This document shows, piece after piece, positions 1-10,239 of a stretch of 64,000 nt of DNA (its first letter is position 1; the number at the start of each line of letters is the position of its first letter). Under the pieces are notes generated by a model, which saw nothing but the letters and a program-made list of their open reading frames with translations, searched no databases and was not told the DNA's origin. The stretch spans positions 1,302,001-1,366,000 of the forward strand of contig OY969905.1 in the NCBI GenBank assembly GCA_963704455.1, written 5' to 3'. The stretch comes from DASTCZ01 sp963704455 (lineage in GTDB: Bacteria > Acidobacteriota > Terriglobia > Acidiferrales > UBA7541). The translations under genes were made by a program, and so were the position numbers.

Positions 1-491
1 CCGTGCTGTCTGCCCATCTGGTGATGCAGCTCGAAGTTGCCGCGCGGCTCACCGCGCGCCCTGGGAAAAGTGCGGGAGGAAAAGAGTACGGCTACCTCTC
101 TGCGGCGACGCAATTCCACAGCAAGCCGGAAATCCTGCTGAAAATTCCGCCCGGCGCATTCCGGCCGCAGCCGAAGGTGGCGTCCGCGCTTGTGAAATTA
201 AGTTTCCCCGGCGAAGGCGTGAATCTCAGCATTAGGGATACGGATGCGTTCCTGACATTTGTGCAGGGATGCTTCGCGCAAAAGCGCAAGACGCTGGCAA
301 ATAATCTGCGCGGCATGAATCTCATGCGGCGTTCCGGCAAGGATCGAAATGACGCCCGGCCTCCCGCAGGCGCTGCCTCAAAATTACACTTAGAAATTAT
401 GGATGAATCAGGAATTGAAGCGGGCGCGCGCGCGGAACAATTAGGTCTGGCACAATTCGCCGCGCTCTATCGTGCTCTCGAAAAAGTGTAA
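1..491 (+). CDS. rsmA: 16S rRNA dimethyladenosine methyltransferase, 3' part
   Basis: C-terminal 162 residues of RsmA/KsgA, which dimethylates two adjacent adenines near the 3' end of 16S rRNA. The 5' part, including the SAM-binding motifs, lies before the window; reading starts in frame at base 3. Visible hallmarks are QLEVAARLTARPG, EYGYLS, the family signature IPPGAFRPQPKVASALV, and the helical C-terminal domain with FAQKRKTLANNLR. It ends with TAA and converges on the GDPD gene with only 14 bases between them. Family assignment is secure; nothing can be said about its promoter. Confidence 0.93.
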   Translation, partial: VLSAHLVMQLEVAARLTARPGKSAGGKEYGYLSAATQFHSKPEILLKIPPGAFRPQPKVASALVKLSFPGEGVNLSIRDTDAFLTFVQGCFAQKRKTLANNLRGMNLMRRSGKDRNDARPPAGAASKLHLEIMDESGIEAGARAEQLGLAQFAALYRALEKV

Positions 492-505
492 TGCCGCTCG
501 CGGTT

Positions 506-1255
506 TCACTCCGCCAAAAGTTTGGCCAGCCGATCCGGAAAATCCGAAATAATGCCGTCCACTCCGCTTGCAATCAGCGCGCGCATCTCTTCCGGCTCAT
601 TTGCAGTCCAGGCGACGAGCTTGAGATCCGCCCGGCGCGCCGCCAGGACCAACTCAGGGTGAATTTTGTTCATCCCCACTAACAGTTGGCGCGCGCCCAC
701 TGAAACCGCGTGCTGAATCGAATCCAGCCCCGCGCGTTCCACGATAAGGCCGGTCATCGCCATCGGCTCGATGCGGCGCAGGGAAAGCAGGACCGCGGGA
801 TCGAAGGAAATTACCGTTGCGCGCGCGATTTCACCGGAAGTTGCAAGCGCTCCGGCCAATGAACGCTCCATCATCCATGACTCCCTGGTTTTCAATTCCA
901 AATAAAATGATACGTCTGCCTCGTGCGCGAAAGACAGAATCTCTTCCAGCATCGGCACGTTCTCTCCGGCAAATGAGCGTCCGTTCGCGCCGTCAAACCA
1001 TCCACCCGCATCCAGCGCGCGCACTTCCGCCAACTTCATTTTTGAAATATGGCCGCGGCCATCGGTCGTGCGGTCGACGGTTGGATCATGCATCGCCACA
1101 ATCCAGGCGTCACGAGTGGCCTGCAAATCTGTTTCGATAAACTTCGCGCCCATCTCCACAGCAAGGCGGTAGGCCGCGAGCGTGTTTTCCGGCGCGTGGC
1201 CGGAAGCTCCGCGGTGCGCGATGTTCCATACGGTGTGACGATTGCTCATCAGCAT
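506..1255 (-). CDS. glycerophosphodiester phosphodiesterase family protein
   Basis: 249-residue GDPD-family enzyme (UgpQ/GlpQ type), expected to hydrolyse glycerophosphodiesters to glycerol 3-phosphate and an alcohol. The catalytic TIM-barrel motifs are present: HRGASGHAPENT near residue 14, the metal-binding E-x-D in FIETDLQ, the second His in AMHDPTVDRTT, and YLELK. There is no signal peptide, so it is probably cytoplasmic like UgpQ. ATG at 1255 and another ATG two codons in are both possible starts. It lies 40 bases downstream of the IclR-type gene on the same strand and may be co-transcribed with it. Confidence 0.9.
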   Translation of the reverse strand: MLMSNRHTVWNIAHRGASGHAPENTLAAYRLAVEMGAKFIETDLQATRDAWIVAMHDPTVDRTTDGRGHISKMKLAEVRALDAGGWFDGANGRSFAGENVPMLEEILSFAHEADVSFYLELKTRESWMMERSLAGALATSGEIARATVISFDPAVLLSLRRIEPMAMTGLIVERAGLDSIQHAVSVGARQLLVGMNKIHPELVLAARRADLKLVAWTANEPEEMRALIASGVDGIISDFPDRLAKLLAE

Positions 1256-1295
1256 GATCGGCTACAGTTTCGAGCCGGGTAAAAATGAAATTGAT

Positions 1296-2075
1296 TCAGT
1301 TCGACATGGAAGGAGTGCCAAGCTGGCGGGTAATCCTTCGAGACGCTTCTCGCGCAAGTTCGGCCACGCGCGGGATGCTGCCGGGATCGAGATGCGACAC
1401 CGTTCCGCTCAAACCGATCGCCGCCACAACGTTTCCCTTCGCGTCAAATATCGGAACGGCTAGGCAGCGCGCGTCCACACTATTTTCTTCGTCGTCCACC
1501 GCGAATCCCTTTTCGCGAACCATGGCAAGCTCGGCGTGAAAGCGCCGCGGCGTTGTAATTGTATTTGCCGTGCGCTTTGCCATTCCGTGTTCGCGAAGAA
1601 TGGCGTCAATCGCTTGCTTCGGAAGATGGGCGACGAGCGCTTTGCCAACGCTGGTGGAATGCACGAACATGCGGCGCCCGACCCACGTGTCCATCTTAAT
1701 AAATCCCGGCGCTTCTACTTTCTCGATGTAAACTGCTTCACCGCGATCGAGCACGGCGAGGTGCGCGGTGAGTCCGGTGCGATCCACAAGCCCGCGCATC
1801 GCGGTGACCGCAATCTCGCGCAATCCGTAACCGGAAAGCACCCCGCGGCCGAGATTCAACAGTTTGAGCCCGAGCCGGTAACGGCCACTTTCACTTTCCC
1901 GGCGCAAGTACCCGCCGCGCTCGAGCGTTCGCAGGATGTAACTCGCCGAACTCTTGGGAATGCTCAGCCGCCTGCTGATTTCGGCATTGGTCAGTCCTTC
2001 GCTTTGTCCGGCGGTCGCTTCCAGAATGGCGAAGGCGCGCTCGACGGCTACAGAAGGTGAGATGTTTTCCGCCAT
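1296..2075 (-). CDS. IclR family transcriptional regulator
   Basis: 259 residues with the IclR architecture: an N-terminal winged helix (about residues 8-70, including LTNAEISRRLSIPKSSASYILRTLERGGYL split over the HTH and wing) and a C-terminal effector-binding domain ending in AAIGLSGTVSHLDP...VAELAREAS. ATG at 2075 is preceded by GGAG at suitable spacing. It is transcribed divergently from the malate synthase/isocitrate lyase pair, the same arrangement logic as IclR control of aceBA in enterobacteria, so it is a good candidate for the local glyoxylate-shunt regulator. Two palindromes in the shared intergenic region are candidate operators. Effector unknown. Confidence 0.9.
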   Translation of the reverse strand: MAENISPSVAVERAFAILEATAGQSEGLTNAEISRRLSIPKSSASYILRTLERGGYLRRESESGRYRLGLKLLNLGRGVLSGYGLREIAVTAMRGLVDRTGLTAHLAVLDRGEAVYIEKVEAPGFIKMDTWVGRRMFVHSTSVGKALVAHLPKQAIDAILREHGMAKRTANTITTPRRFHAELAMVREKGFAVDDEENSVDARCLAVPIFDAKGNVVAAIGLSGTVSHLDPGSIPRVAELAREASRRITRQLGTPSMSN

Positions 2076-2130
2076 GGCTGCTCCAGAGAAGGCCGCCCGC
2101 CGATGGAAGGCAAGCGGGTTCTGAATTTTA

Positions 2131-2146
2131 GTTCAACATATTGAAC
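2131..2146. promoter_or_regulatory. candidate operator palindrome 1 (IclR-aceBA intergenic)
   Basis: GTTCAACATATTGAAC: perfect 6-bp arms GTTCAA/TTGAAC around 4 bases. It lies 56 bases upstream of the iclR-type start and about 300 bases before aceB. A second copy sits 65 bases away, close to six helical turns, which suits binding of a dimer-of-dimers. Assignment to the IclR protein is inference. Confidence 0.6.
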
Positions 2147-2195
2147 ATGAATGCGGCGGCGGCGTCAATCCCCCGTTCGCGAATCCTGAATATGG

Positions 2196-2211
2196 GTTCA
2201 GTATATTGAAC
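2196..2211. promoter_or_regulatory. candidate operator palindrome 2 (IclR-aceBA intergenic)
   Basis: GTTCAGTATATTGAAC: arms GTTCA/TGAAC around 6 bases, matching 14 of 16 positions of the site at 2131. Same intergenic region, so both divergent units could be controlled from the pair. Confidence 0.6.
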
Positions 2212-2447
2212 AAGGAAACCTCGGACGGAAATCTCTTATCCCTCCGTTGGAAGTAATGCGCACATTCTTGTCATTGTGGGCTTTCCCAAGTCAAGATCCC
2301 CTTTGCGGACGCCTCGTAAGTCCATTGCAATCAATAAGTTAGTGGCAGGTGCAAAGACTCTGTTTGGCAGCAGGCTTGCCTTTCATGCACCAATCTGAAA
2401 CCCGCGAGTGGCACTTTACACCGCGATTTTCGCCCGGAGGAGTGGCT

Positions 2448-4100
2448 TTGAACCAATCTGTACAAGGATTCGAGCTTGATGGACCGCGCGGGAATCCCGC
2501 CGGGAATTCCCTGGATGCCGCTGGCAGCGCCTCTGTATTGATGGACCGCGTCGTTCCGGTTAATTGCGCTCCTTCAACTTTCGATCCGGGCACGGACCTT
2601 ACTGCAGGCTTCCTTAGGCTTCTACTGACACTGCATCGCGCGCTCGGTCCTCTGCAGGGATCGTTGATTGCGCGCCGGGCGTCGCGTCTCACGGCAGCCG
2701 GGCGCGGCCGGTTGCCCGACTATCTGCCAGCATCACTTGCGAATTCGGAATCATGGCGCGTCGAACTTCCTGATTGGTGCCGCGACCAGCGCAACCAGAT
2801 GACCGGCCCCGCCGATGAGGCAGACCTCGTCGTAAAAATGCTGAATTCCGGCGCGCCAGGCGTCATGCTCGATCTGGAAGACTCCATCGCGAATTCCTGG
2901 TCCAACATTCAGCGCGGAATTGAAAATATCGTTGCCGCGTTGCACGGTGAACTGACCTACGTTGACCGCAAGCGCGACCGCACCGTTTCCATTTCGCCGA
3001 GCTCGACTGTCATTTTCACGCGCCCTCGCGGCTTGCACATTCACCAGGCCGGCGTGATCGCCGGGGAACTCATCCCCGCATCACTTTTCGATGTCGCTCT
3101 CGTTGCATGGAAAGTGGACGCATCAAGGCTGAAACACCCGCTGTGCTTTTACATTCCCAAGTCTGAATCCGCGGAAGAGGCCGTTTGGTGGAACGCGCTC
3201 TTTGACGCAATCGAGAAAGCGCGCAACTGGCCGCACGGTTGGATCAAGTGCATGGCGCTTGTGGAATCGCATCCGCTTGCTTACGAGATCGAAGAGTTTG
3301 CGTGGAATCTTCGCGACCACATTTTGGGATTGAATCTCGGGCGGTGGGATTACATGGCCAGCCTGATCCATTTCAACTTGCACGATCCAAATTGGGTTCT
3401 GCCCGACCGCAACACCATTCCGCATGATGTCCCTTTCTTCCAGAACATCCGGATGCGAATGCCGGAGATTTGCCACAAACACGGTTTGCTGGCCATCGGC
3501 GGAATGACGGCTCTCTATCCGAGCCGCGAAGACGCCGATTTGAATGCACGCGCGCTCTCTGTTCTCGCCGCCGACAAAAAAAACGAAGCCAATTGCCGGA
3601 TGGATGGCGCATGGACCGGACATCCCGACCAAAACGAAATCGCCGTCGCGCAATTCCCTTTCCCGAATCAACTTTCTGCGGGCGCCTCCGATTCGCATGC
3701 CCGCGTTGATTTGCGGCCTGTGCCGCACGGGATCGGCAAGCGGACACTCGCAGGCACGCGCGCTGCGATTCGCACCGTGATCCGCTACCGCGCGGGAGTG
3801 CTTGCGGGGCGGGGCGCGAGTCTGCTCGATGGCTACATGGAAGACCTCGCCACAGACCGCATCTATCGTCTGATGATCGCCCAGAGAATACGGCACTACA
3901 CCAGGGCGGCGATTGTGGACGAAGAAGGCCGCGCGGTGTTGCACACACTCGATCTCATCTCCCAACTTTTTGATCAGGAGCTTGCACGCTTGTTGGCCGA
4001 GCTGCCTGCCGGCGCAGATCCGCTGGCGGCCGCAAGATTCCGCGAGGCGCGCCGCATCAGTGAGGAAATGATTCTCTGCGGCGAGTTTACGCCCGCATAG
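2448..4100 (+). CDS. aceB: malate synthase A
   Basis: Malate synthase, condensing glyoxylate and acetyl-CoA to malate in the glyoxylate shunt; 550 residues from the proposed start (E. coli MSA 533). Core motifs include LPDYLPASL, the MTGP and NSGAPGVMLDLEDS region, FTRPRGLHIH with the catalytic Arg, CMALVESHPLAYEIEEF with the catalytic Glu, and YMEDLATDRIYRLM carrying the C-terminal Asp. The reading frame is open back to 2349, but TTG at 2448 has GGAGG at 2436-2440, seven bases upstream, and gives the usual length, so I prefer it. ATG at 2541 would remove family sequence. Isocitrate lyase follows 72 bases later on the same strand; together they form the shunt operon. Confidence 0.93.
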   Translation: MNQSVQGFELDGPRGNPAGNSLDAAGSASVLMDRVVPVNCAPSTFDPGTDLTAGFLRLLLTLHRALGPLQGSLIARRASRLTAAGRGRLPDYLPASLANSESWRVELPDWCRDQRNQMTGPADEADLVVKMLNSGAPGVMLDLEDSIANSWSNIQRGIENIVAALHGELTYVDRKRDRTVSISPSSTVIFTRPRGLHIHQAGVIAGELIPASLFDVALVAWKVDASRLKHPLCFYIPKSESAEEAVWWNALFDAIEKARNWPHGWIKCMALVESHPLAYEIEEFAWNLRDHILGLNLGRWDYMASLIHFNLHDPNWVLPDRNTIPHDVPFFQNIRMRMPEICHKHGLLAIGGMTALYPSREDADLNARALSVLAADKKNEANCRMDGAWTGHPDQNEIAVAQFPFPNQLSAGASDSHARVDLRPVPHGIGKRTLAGTRAAIRTVIRYRAGVLAGRGASLLDGYMEDLATDRIYRLMIAQRIRHYTRAAIVDEEGRAVLHTLDLISQLFDQELARLLAELPAGADPLAAARFREARRISEEMILCGEFTPA

Positions 4101-4172
4101 TCTTCCCAGGGTTTGTTTTTCCTTCGGCTCGGTTTCAATTCGGTATGCGCGCGAAAGCGCGGGAGGAAGCAA

Positions 4173-5567
<1,395 letters not shown>

Positions 5568-5763
5568 GCGACCAAATGCGGACAAGTAGTCTGCGCAAAC
5601 TATAGCGTCCGGCGACTCATCTGCCCGATTTTGGGACGACACTCCCCAGAATCGGGCAGTGGCAATTTGGATTTGAACCCTCGGCGCCCGTATCTTACTG
5701 AAAACACGGTGTTTACTGCAGCGCCAAGTGGCACCCCGCCTGCCATTCTCTTTACGCAGAGAA

Positions 5764-6411
5764 ATGGCAACCCAACCCATTACCGCTTTCCGCCATGACC
5801 CCTCGCTTTTTGAAAGGGCGCGCTCCGGGGACACCGATGCATTCGTCGCGCTTGCCTCCACGTGTGACGCCGCGGTCTACCGCGTGGCACTCCGCATTAC
5901 GCGGAACCCGGCCGATGCAGAAGACGTTCGCCAGCAAACGCTTCTGAAAGCATTCGCGAATTTTGATCAATTCAGGGATGGTTTCCGATTTGCCGCCTGG
6001 ATCACCCAGATTGCCGCGAATGAGTCGGTGAGCCTTCTGCGGCGTCGGCGTGATTCCCGTTGGGTAAGCTTGGAGGAAATGACTTCGGATCACGATGGCA
6101 TGAGGATGGTGCGCGAGCCGCGGTCAAAGCGCGAGAACCCGGAGCAATCGTGCGCGCGTCTCGAACTCCGGAACCGGCTGATCGAAGAACTGCGGCGGCT
6201 GGACCCTTCGCTGCGAAGCGTTTGCCTGCTGCGGGACGTGAATAATCTTTCAACGGAAGAAACCGCGGACCAGCTTGGGCTTACTCCGCAAGCGGTGCGC
6301 ACACGCCTATTCCGCGGCCGCCTCAAGCTGCGAGAACATCTGCGCGGCATCTTCAGACCCCAGCAAAATGAATCGCGATCCGCGCTTCCTGAGGCGGCCT
6401 GCGGCGACTAG
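5764..6411 (+). CDS. RNA polymerase sigma factor, ECF type
   Basis: 215-residue sigma-70 family protein with regions 2 and 4 only. Region 2 is seen around residues 20-90 (DAFVALASTCDAAVYRVALR, NPADAEDVRQQT, FRFAAWITQIAANES) and region 4 around 150-200 (LDPSLRSVCLLRDVNNLSTEE, LGLTPQAVRTRLFRGR). The linker is longer than in minimal ECF factors. ATG at 5764 begins the family-like sequence; an upstream ATG at 5728 is in frame but adds unrelated residues. No anti-sigma gene is adjacent: the next gene converges from the other strand. Targets unknown. Confidence 0.85.
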   Translation: MATQPITAFRHDPSLFERARSGDTDAFVALASTCDAAVYRVALRITRNPADAEDVRQQTLLKAFANFDQFRDGFRFAAWITQIAANESVSLLRRRRDSRWVSLEEMTSDHDGMRMVREPRSKRENPEQSCARLELRNRLIEELRRLDPSLRSVCLLRDVNNLSTEETADQLGLTPQAVRTRLFRGRLKLREHLRGIFRPQQNESRSALPEAACGD

Positions 6412-6450
6412 CTTCCTGAATTCCCTGGTGTTTGCGAAAAACCCAAAAAA

Positions 6451-6993
6451 CTACTTGCCCGTCTTCGGTTTCGGGGCTGCAGCCTTGGGCGCCGCGGGCG
6501 GCGGGATCGTGTAGTCGCCTTCCACATCAACCACTCCACTGCCATCCGCGTTCGGCGTAACGGTGTAAGTTCCTTTGCCCGTGATCCCTTTTAGCTTTCC
6601 AGTCCCGCCCGTGTAGGACCATGTGCCATGAATCGGCCCCACTGGCGCGCCGTCCTTCACTTTGGTGGAATCATGAAAGCTGACGAAGAACTTGTCGCCG
6701 TTGTCCATGTTGCCGACATAGGTTCCTGTGGTTGTGGCTTGTGTGGACCACGCTTCGGCAAAGGCAGTGGATGTGCCGTCTTTTGATTTCGCGCCGCCCA
6801 TTTCCATGCCGGCTGTCCACGTGCAACTTTGTTTCACCAACGTCAGCGTGTGCCCAGTCCTGTCACCAGCGTCGGCTGTCCCGACCACTTCGGCCTTGGG
6901 ACAACTCTGCTGGCCGGAAATTTTTGTTTGTGCTCCAACTGCCGAAACAAGCAAGAGCGCCAAACCTGCAACCATCATGATGCGTGCTTTCAT
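6451..6993 (-). CDS. secreted hypothetical protein, beta-rich
   Basis: 180 residues. A signal peptide is clear (MKARIMMVAGLALLLVSAVGAQ), so the product is exported. The mature part is rich in Gly, Thr and Ser with alternating hydrophobic residues (GTYVGNMDNGDKFFVSFHD, GTWSYTGGTGKLKGITGKGTY), which resembles small beta-barrel proteins of the allene-oxide-cyclase-like/DUF3224-like type, and it ends in a Pro/Ala/Lys tail (PPPAAPKAAAPKPKTGK). I do not recognise the exact family. It converges on the ECF sigma gene and stands alone. Confidence 0.7.
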   Translation of the reverse strand: MKARIMMVAGLALLLVSAVGAQTKISGQQSCPKAEVVGTADAGDRTGHTLTLVKQSCTWTAGMEMGGAKSKDGTSTAFAEAWSTQATTTGTYVGNMDNGDKFFVSFHDSTKVKDGAPVGPIHGTWSYTGGTGKLKGITGKGTYTVTPNADGSGVVDVEGDYTIPPPAAPKAAAPKPKTGK

Positions 6994-7185
6994 CGAGCCT
7001 CCCTCGCAGTTTTGAAATGTTCTGAGAATTCACTTGGACTCACACGGCGAGACATCGCTCCGAATCCAATTTCAATTATCTCATCGAGGAATCGTTGGGC
7101 GCATCTTCCGCCGTTTTATGAGGGAAGTCAACGAGGACATTCACGATTTCATCTCGCGGAGGGTTGACGGCAGGTCAATCCGCCA

Positions 7186-7698
7186 TTAAATCCCATGTCC
7201 GCGCGGCGGGCGCGGCAGCCAACGCGAGACCGTGCGGCAATAATCCTCATACGATCCGTCAAACTTCTCGCGCAGAGTCGGCTCCTCGTAGAAGCAAACG
7301 AACAGGTGCGCCGCGAGCCACACTGGTGCGGCCATCAGTAGAATCGAAACCGATCCCTCATAGAACGCAAATCCAGCGATCGCCAACCCCGCGCCCAGAT
7401 ACATCGGATTGCGCACCCAACGGTATATTCCAACTGCAACCAGTTTTCGCGGCGCGTCAAACGGCGCGGGCGTCCCCCTGCCTCGCACGACAAATGTTCC
7501 CACGCACGTGAGCGCGAGTGCGAGTCCCAGCGCCATGCAAGCAATCCCCAATGGACGCGTCCAACCGGGAAACACGACGCCAAGCTCGGCATCATAGCGG
7601 CGCACCCACAGCGCGGCATAGCCCCAGACAAATATGAATCCGGTTGCGTAAATAATGGAGCGAACCGCGTCAAACAGAATCCGCATGGCATCCTCCAC
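7186..7698 (-). CDS. isoprenylcysteine carboxyl methyltransferase-like membrane protein
   Basis: 170 residues with about four membrane segments and the C-terminal signature of the ICMT/phospholipid-methyltransferase (PEMT-like) superfamily: RNPMYLGAGLAIAG followed by a hydrophobic stretch and EEPTLREKFDGSYEDYCRTVSRW. Such enzymes use SAM to methylate lipids or small molecules at the membrane; many bacterial members have no known substrate. It is separated from the polymerase gene by 30 bases and reads in the same direction, so co-transcription with the upstream polymerase cassette is possible but not implied by function. Confidence 0.75.
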   Translation of the reverse strand: MEDAMRILFDAVRSIIYATGFIFVWGYAALWVRRYDAELGVVFPGWTRPLGIACMALGLALALTCVGTFVVRGRGTPAPFDAPRKLVAVGIYRWVRNPMYLGAGLAIAGFAFYEGSVSILLMAAPVWLAAHLFVCFYEEPTLREKFDGSYEDYCRTVSRWLPRPPRGHGI

Positions 7699-7728
7699 TG
7701 GAAATTTGTGGATTGCGAACCGCCCTGA

Positions 7729-9972
7729 TTATGCGCTCAATTCCTGCAAAGGCAGCACGAATGTCTTGAACACTTCAAACGCTTCGCGCAGCATCTCTTT
7801 ATATTTTTCCTGGTCGTAGCCGTACCAGCCGTCCCACAACGCGAAGGCCTTCACGCGGTCATTTGGCACGCGGGCTTTGGAATTGATGATGATGTATTGG
7901 ATCGTCTGCCCCGGCCGCAGCCGCACGCCATTGCTGTAAAGCTGCTGCGCGACGATGGCCGTCAGGTTGGCCTTCTGATATTCACGCGGCTCGCGAGTCA
8001 TCCGCTTGCTGACAATCAAATCCTCGATGGCCACCGCGCCATTTTCCAAATTTTCTTCATAGCGTCGGAGCAGCGCGCGCGCCTCGATGAGCTTCCGGCA
8101 GTAGCCGTCATAGTCGTGCGCTTCCGCGAGAATTTCGAGCGCCTGCTTCTGCATGCGCGCGACGAGCGGAGGCGTGTCATGCCTGCGCGACTCCAGCCCT
8201 CGCACCTTCAGTTCGCCATCTTCGCTGACCGCGAAAAAGCGGTTCGGCACCGGCACGTCTTCAAATTGCCGCGACGGCAGAAACACCACGTAGCGGTAAA
8301 TCGCTTCGATCGCGAGCGGCAGGCGCGTCAGATGCTCGATCTCCTGCGCCAATTTTTCATAATCGCCGCGTGTGGCTCCGTGTTTATAAACGTAGAGCGA
8401 GTCCACCAGCGCGTGCAGCACTTCGTAACCCCTGTCTTCAGCGGCTTCCTTCGCGACGAGCAGCGTCTCGCGCGCCACGGCGTTGATCGCTTCGTGCGCT
8501 TCGATTTTTCCGAAGCGCGCGTTTTTGTAGCCGGTGTAACCGAAGCAGCAGACGAGCAGCCACTTCAGCGAATCGCGCTGCAATTTGTAATGCCGCGCGG
8601 TTTCTGTGGACACTTCATGTGTTGTCGCACGCAGCCGCTCCTTCAACTCCCGCCGCTTTGTGATCAGCCGCTCGACCACACGGCTCGTAATCCCGCGCCG
8701 CTTCTGGCACACGTGATAGCCCAGCTCCGGCACCGTAGGCGTATCCGCGCAGCATGGGCAATTCACCGTCTCAGGCGAAATATTAAATTTCGCCATGATG
8801 CTCGGATATTCGCTGACGAAATCGAGTTCGGCGACGTTCGTAAAAAATCCCAGCTTCGGCGTGAACACCAGCCCGCCGCGATCCGCGAGCATCAATTGGT
8901 CCGGCGGCTTCGGGTCTTCCGGCTCGGCTTTTTGCCCCGGGATCAGCACGCCGTCGCGCCAGGCCAGTTCCATCTGCATGTAGGAAATTCCCGTGCCGGT
9001 GGTGGTGCGCGAGGCGTATTGCACGGGCAGTTTCGTCACGCGCGCAAGCTCCCACAATCCCGAGAGACCGCATTTGTCCGCGATAAAAGAATTCTGCGTG
9101 TCCACGTGCAGCCGCCCGCAGAGAGTCGTGGTGCTGTTCTTGAAAAGGATGCGCCCGTAGCTCATGTAGCTTCGCGCGCGGCTTTGCTGCACTTCGGCAG
9201 CGGCGTCGCGGTTGAGCGGCAGCGTCAAGCGCAGCTTTGCGGCCTGCTGCTGCAAACGCGGTAGGATCATCGCGTCGCCCCAGTCGCTCAAGATCAGGTC
9301 CGGGTCGTGTCGCTTGAGCAGATGCTCGAAAGTCACGGCGGCGGGCTCGCCCGATTCGTCGAGCTCATATTCCCTGCCCCCTACTTCGATTTCGAGCGGC
9401 GCCTGCCGTCCGCCGTGCGCCGGGTCAATCCGCGCGCAACCGCCCAGCCGCACGCGCATGATTTCGAGCGGCGGCAATTCGTAATCGAGCGCCCATTCAT
9501 CGTCGCGGCACTCGATCGCCAGCACGCGGTTTTCTTCGTCCACTTCAATTTCGACACGCGCCATCGGGAAAATTCCCCGCTGCCAGCAATAAAGCGAGGC
9601 CAGCATCAGGTCGCAGTTGTAAAACTTCAGTGAGGAATCGAAGCGCTGCGCCCAGCGCACCCAGGACGAATATTCATTCGGATGCAGCACGGAAATTTCC
9701 AGCACCACGCGCGGCTCGCGCTCCCAGATGTCCGTGCGCTCCGTTTCGCGGCACGCGAGCACGTAGCTTTTTTCCGCCAGCACGCGCGCAAGCCGCCGCA
9801 AATTTTCTTCGCGGCCGGAAACGTAGAAGCATGGCGCGAAGCGGTCAATCAGCAGGTGGCGCTTCTGGCTCGGCTCGATCAGCCACAGCTTCATCCCCTG
9901 CGGGCTGGGGTAAAGGTCGAGGATCCATCCCTGAATCTGCGTGCTCTGGATTTGCATGCCCTGTATTTGCAT
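7729..9972 (-). CDS. divergent family B DNA polymerase
   Basis: 747 residues from ATG at 9972 (the frame stays open to 10128 but that part overlaps the preceding gene). Polymerase motif A is intact (DFVSEYPSIM, Asp about residue 384). A motif B-like segment is KWLLVCCFGYTGYKNARFG. Motif C reads HALVDSLYV, where most family B enzymes have YGDTDS: the second Asp is kept, the first is replaced by Leu. The 3'-5' exonuclease looks disabled: the ExoI D-x-E position reads MRVRLGG and ExoII reads SDWGDAMIL rather than N-x3-F/Y-D. A Cys cluster (CPCC plus a further Cys 14 residues on) sits after motif A. Last gene of a tight operon with an MGRT protein and a RecA-like protein, so a translesion or repair role is plausible but inferred. 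Confidence 0.85.
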   Translation of the reverse strand: MQIQGMQIQSTQIQGWILDLYPSPQGMKLWLIEPSQKRHLLIDRFAPCFYVSGREENLRRLARVLAEKSYVLACRETERTDIWEREPRVVLEISVLHPNEYSSWVRWAQRFDSSLKFYNCDLMLASLYCWQRGIFPMARVEIEVDEENRVLAIECRDDEWALDYELPPLEIMRVRLGGCARIDPAHGGRQAPLEIEVGGREYELDESGEPAAVTFEHLLKRHDPDLILSDWGDAMILPRLQQQAAKLRLTLPLNRDAAAEVQQSRARSYMSYGRILFKNSTTTLCGRLHVDTQNSFIADKCGLSGLWELARVTKLPVQYASRTTTGTGISYMQMELAWRDGVLIPGQKAEPEDPKPPDQLMLADRGGLVFTPKLGFFTNVAELDFVSEYPSIMAKFNISPETVNCPCCADTPTVPELGYHVCQKRRGITSRVVERLITKRRELKERLRATTHEVSTETARHYKLQRDSLKWLLVCCFGYTGYKNARFGKIEAHEAINAVARETLLVAKEAAEDRGYEVLHALVDSLYVYKHGATRGDYEKLAQEIEHLTRLPLAIEAIYRYVVFLPSRQFEDVPVPNRFFAVSEDGELKVRGLESRRHDTPPLVARMQKQALEILAEAHDYDGYCRKLIEARALLRRYEENLENGAVAIEDLIVSKRMTREPREYQKANLTAIVAQQLYSNGVRLRPGQTIQYIIINSKARVPNDRVKAFALWDGWYGYDQEKYKEMLREAFEVFKTFVLPLQELSA

Positions 9973-10228
9973 GATGGTTCTCTTTCTGCAAAACAATCCG
10001 CTCGAGCGCATCCAGACGCTTTTCCTGCGCCAGCGCGATGGAAAGTAAAATGGACCGCATCGGATCTTCGTCGCACTGATACGTCGCCGCCTGCGTATAA
10101 CAACGCACGTAATTAAAGAGGCGGTCAAAATGCGCCTGGTCTTCGCGGCGCAGCGCGCGGCGATATTTTGACCAGCGCTGCGCCGCCTGCTCGATCAACT
10201 GCCGGAATGTGGGTATCGTGCGTCCCAT
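9845..10228 (-). CDS. small MGRT-type protein of the polymerase cassette
   Basis: 127 residues beginning MGRTIPTFRQLIEQAA, then a charged helical body (WSKYRRALRREDQAHFDRL, CDEDPMRSILLSIALAQEKRLDALE). The first 80 or so residues look like a compact helical domain. The tail after LQKENHH is encoded in bases that also encode the polymerase N-terminus (128-base overlap, different frame) and is low-complexity, so its conservation is doubtful. ATG at 10228 was chosen because the conserved-looking MGRT start coincides with it and sits 11 bases after the stop of the RecA-like gene. Function unknown; position between a RecA-like protein and a polymerase suggests an adaptor. Confidence 0.7.
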   Translation of the reverse strand: MGRTIPTFRQLIEQAAQRWSKYRRALRREDQAHFDRLFNYVRCYTQAATYQCDEDPMRSILLSIALAQEKRLDALERIVLQKENHHANTGHANPEHADSGMDPRPLPQPAGDEAVADRAEPEAPPAD

Positions 10229-10239
10229 GAAATTTTTTC

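Noticed and set aside
7897..9264. 455-codon plus-strand frame opposite the polymerase
   Set aside because: Arg/His/Gln-rich shadow without family features; polymerase motifs are on the minus strand.
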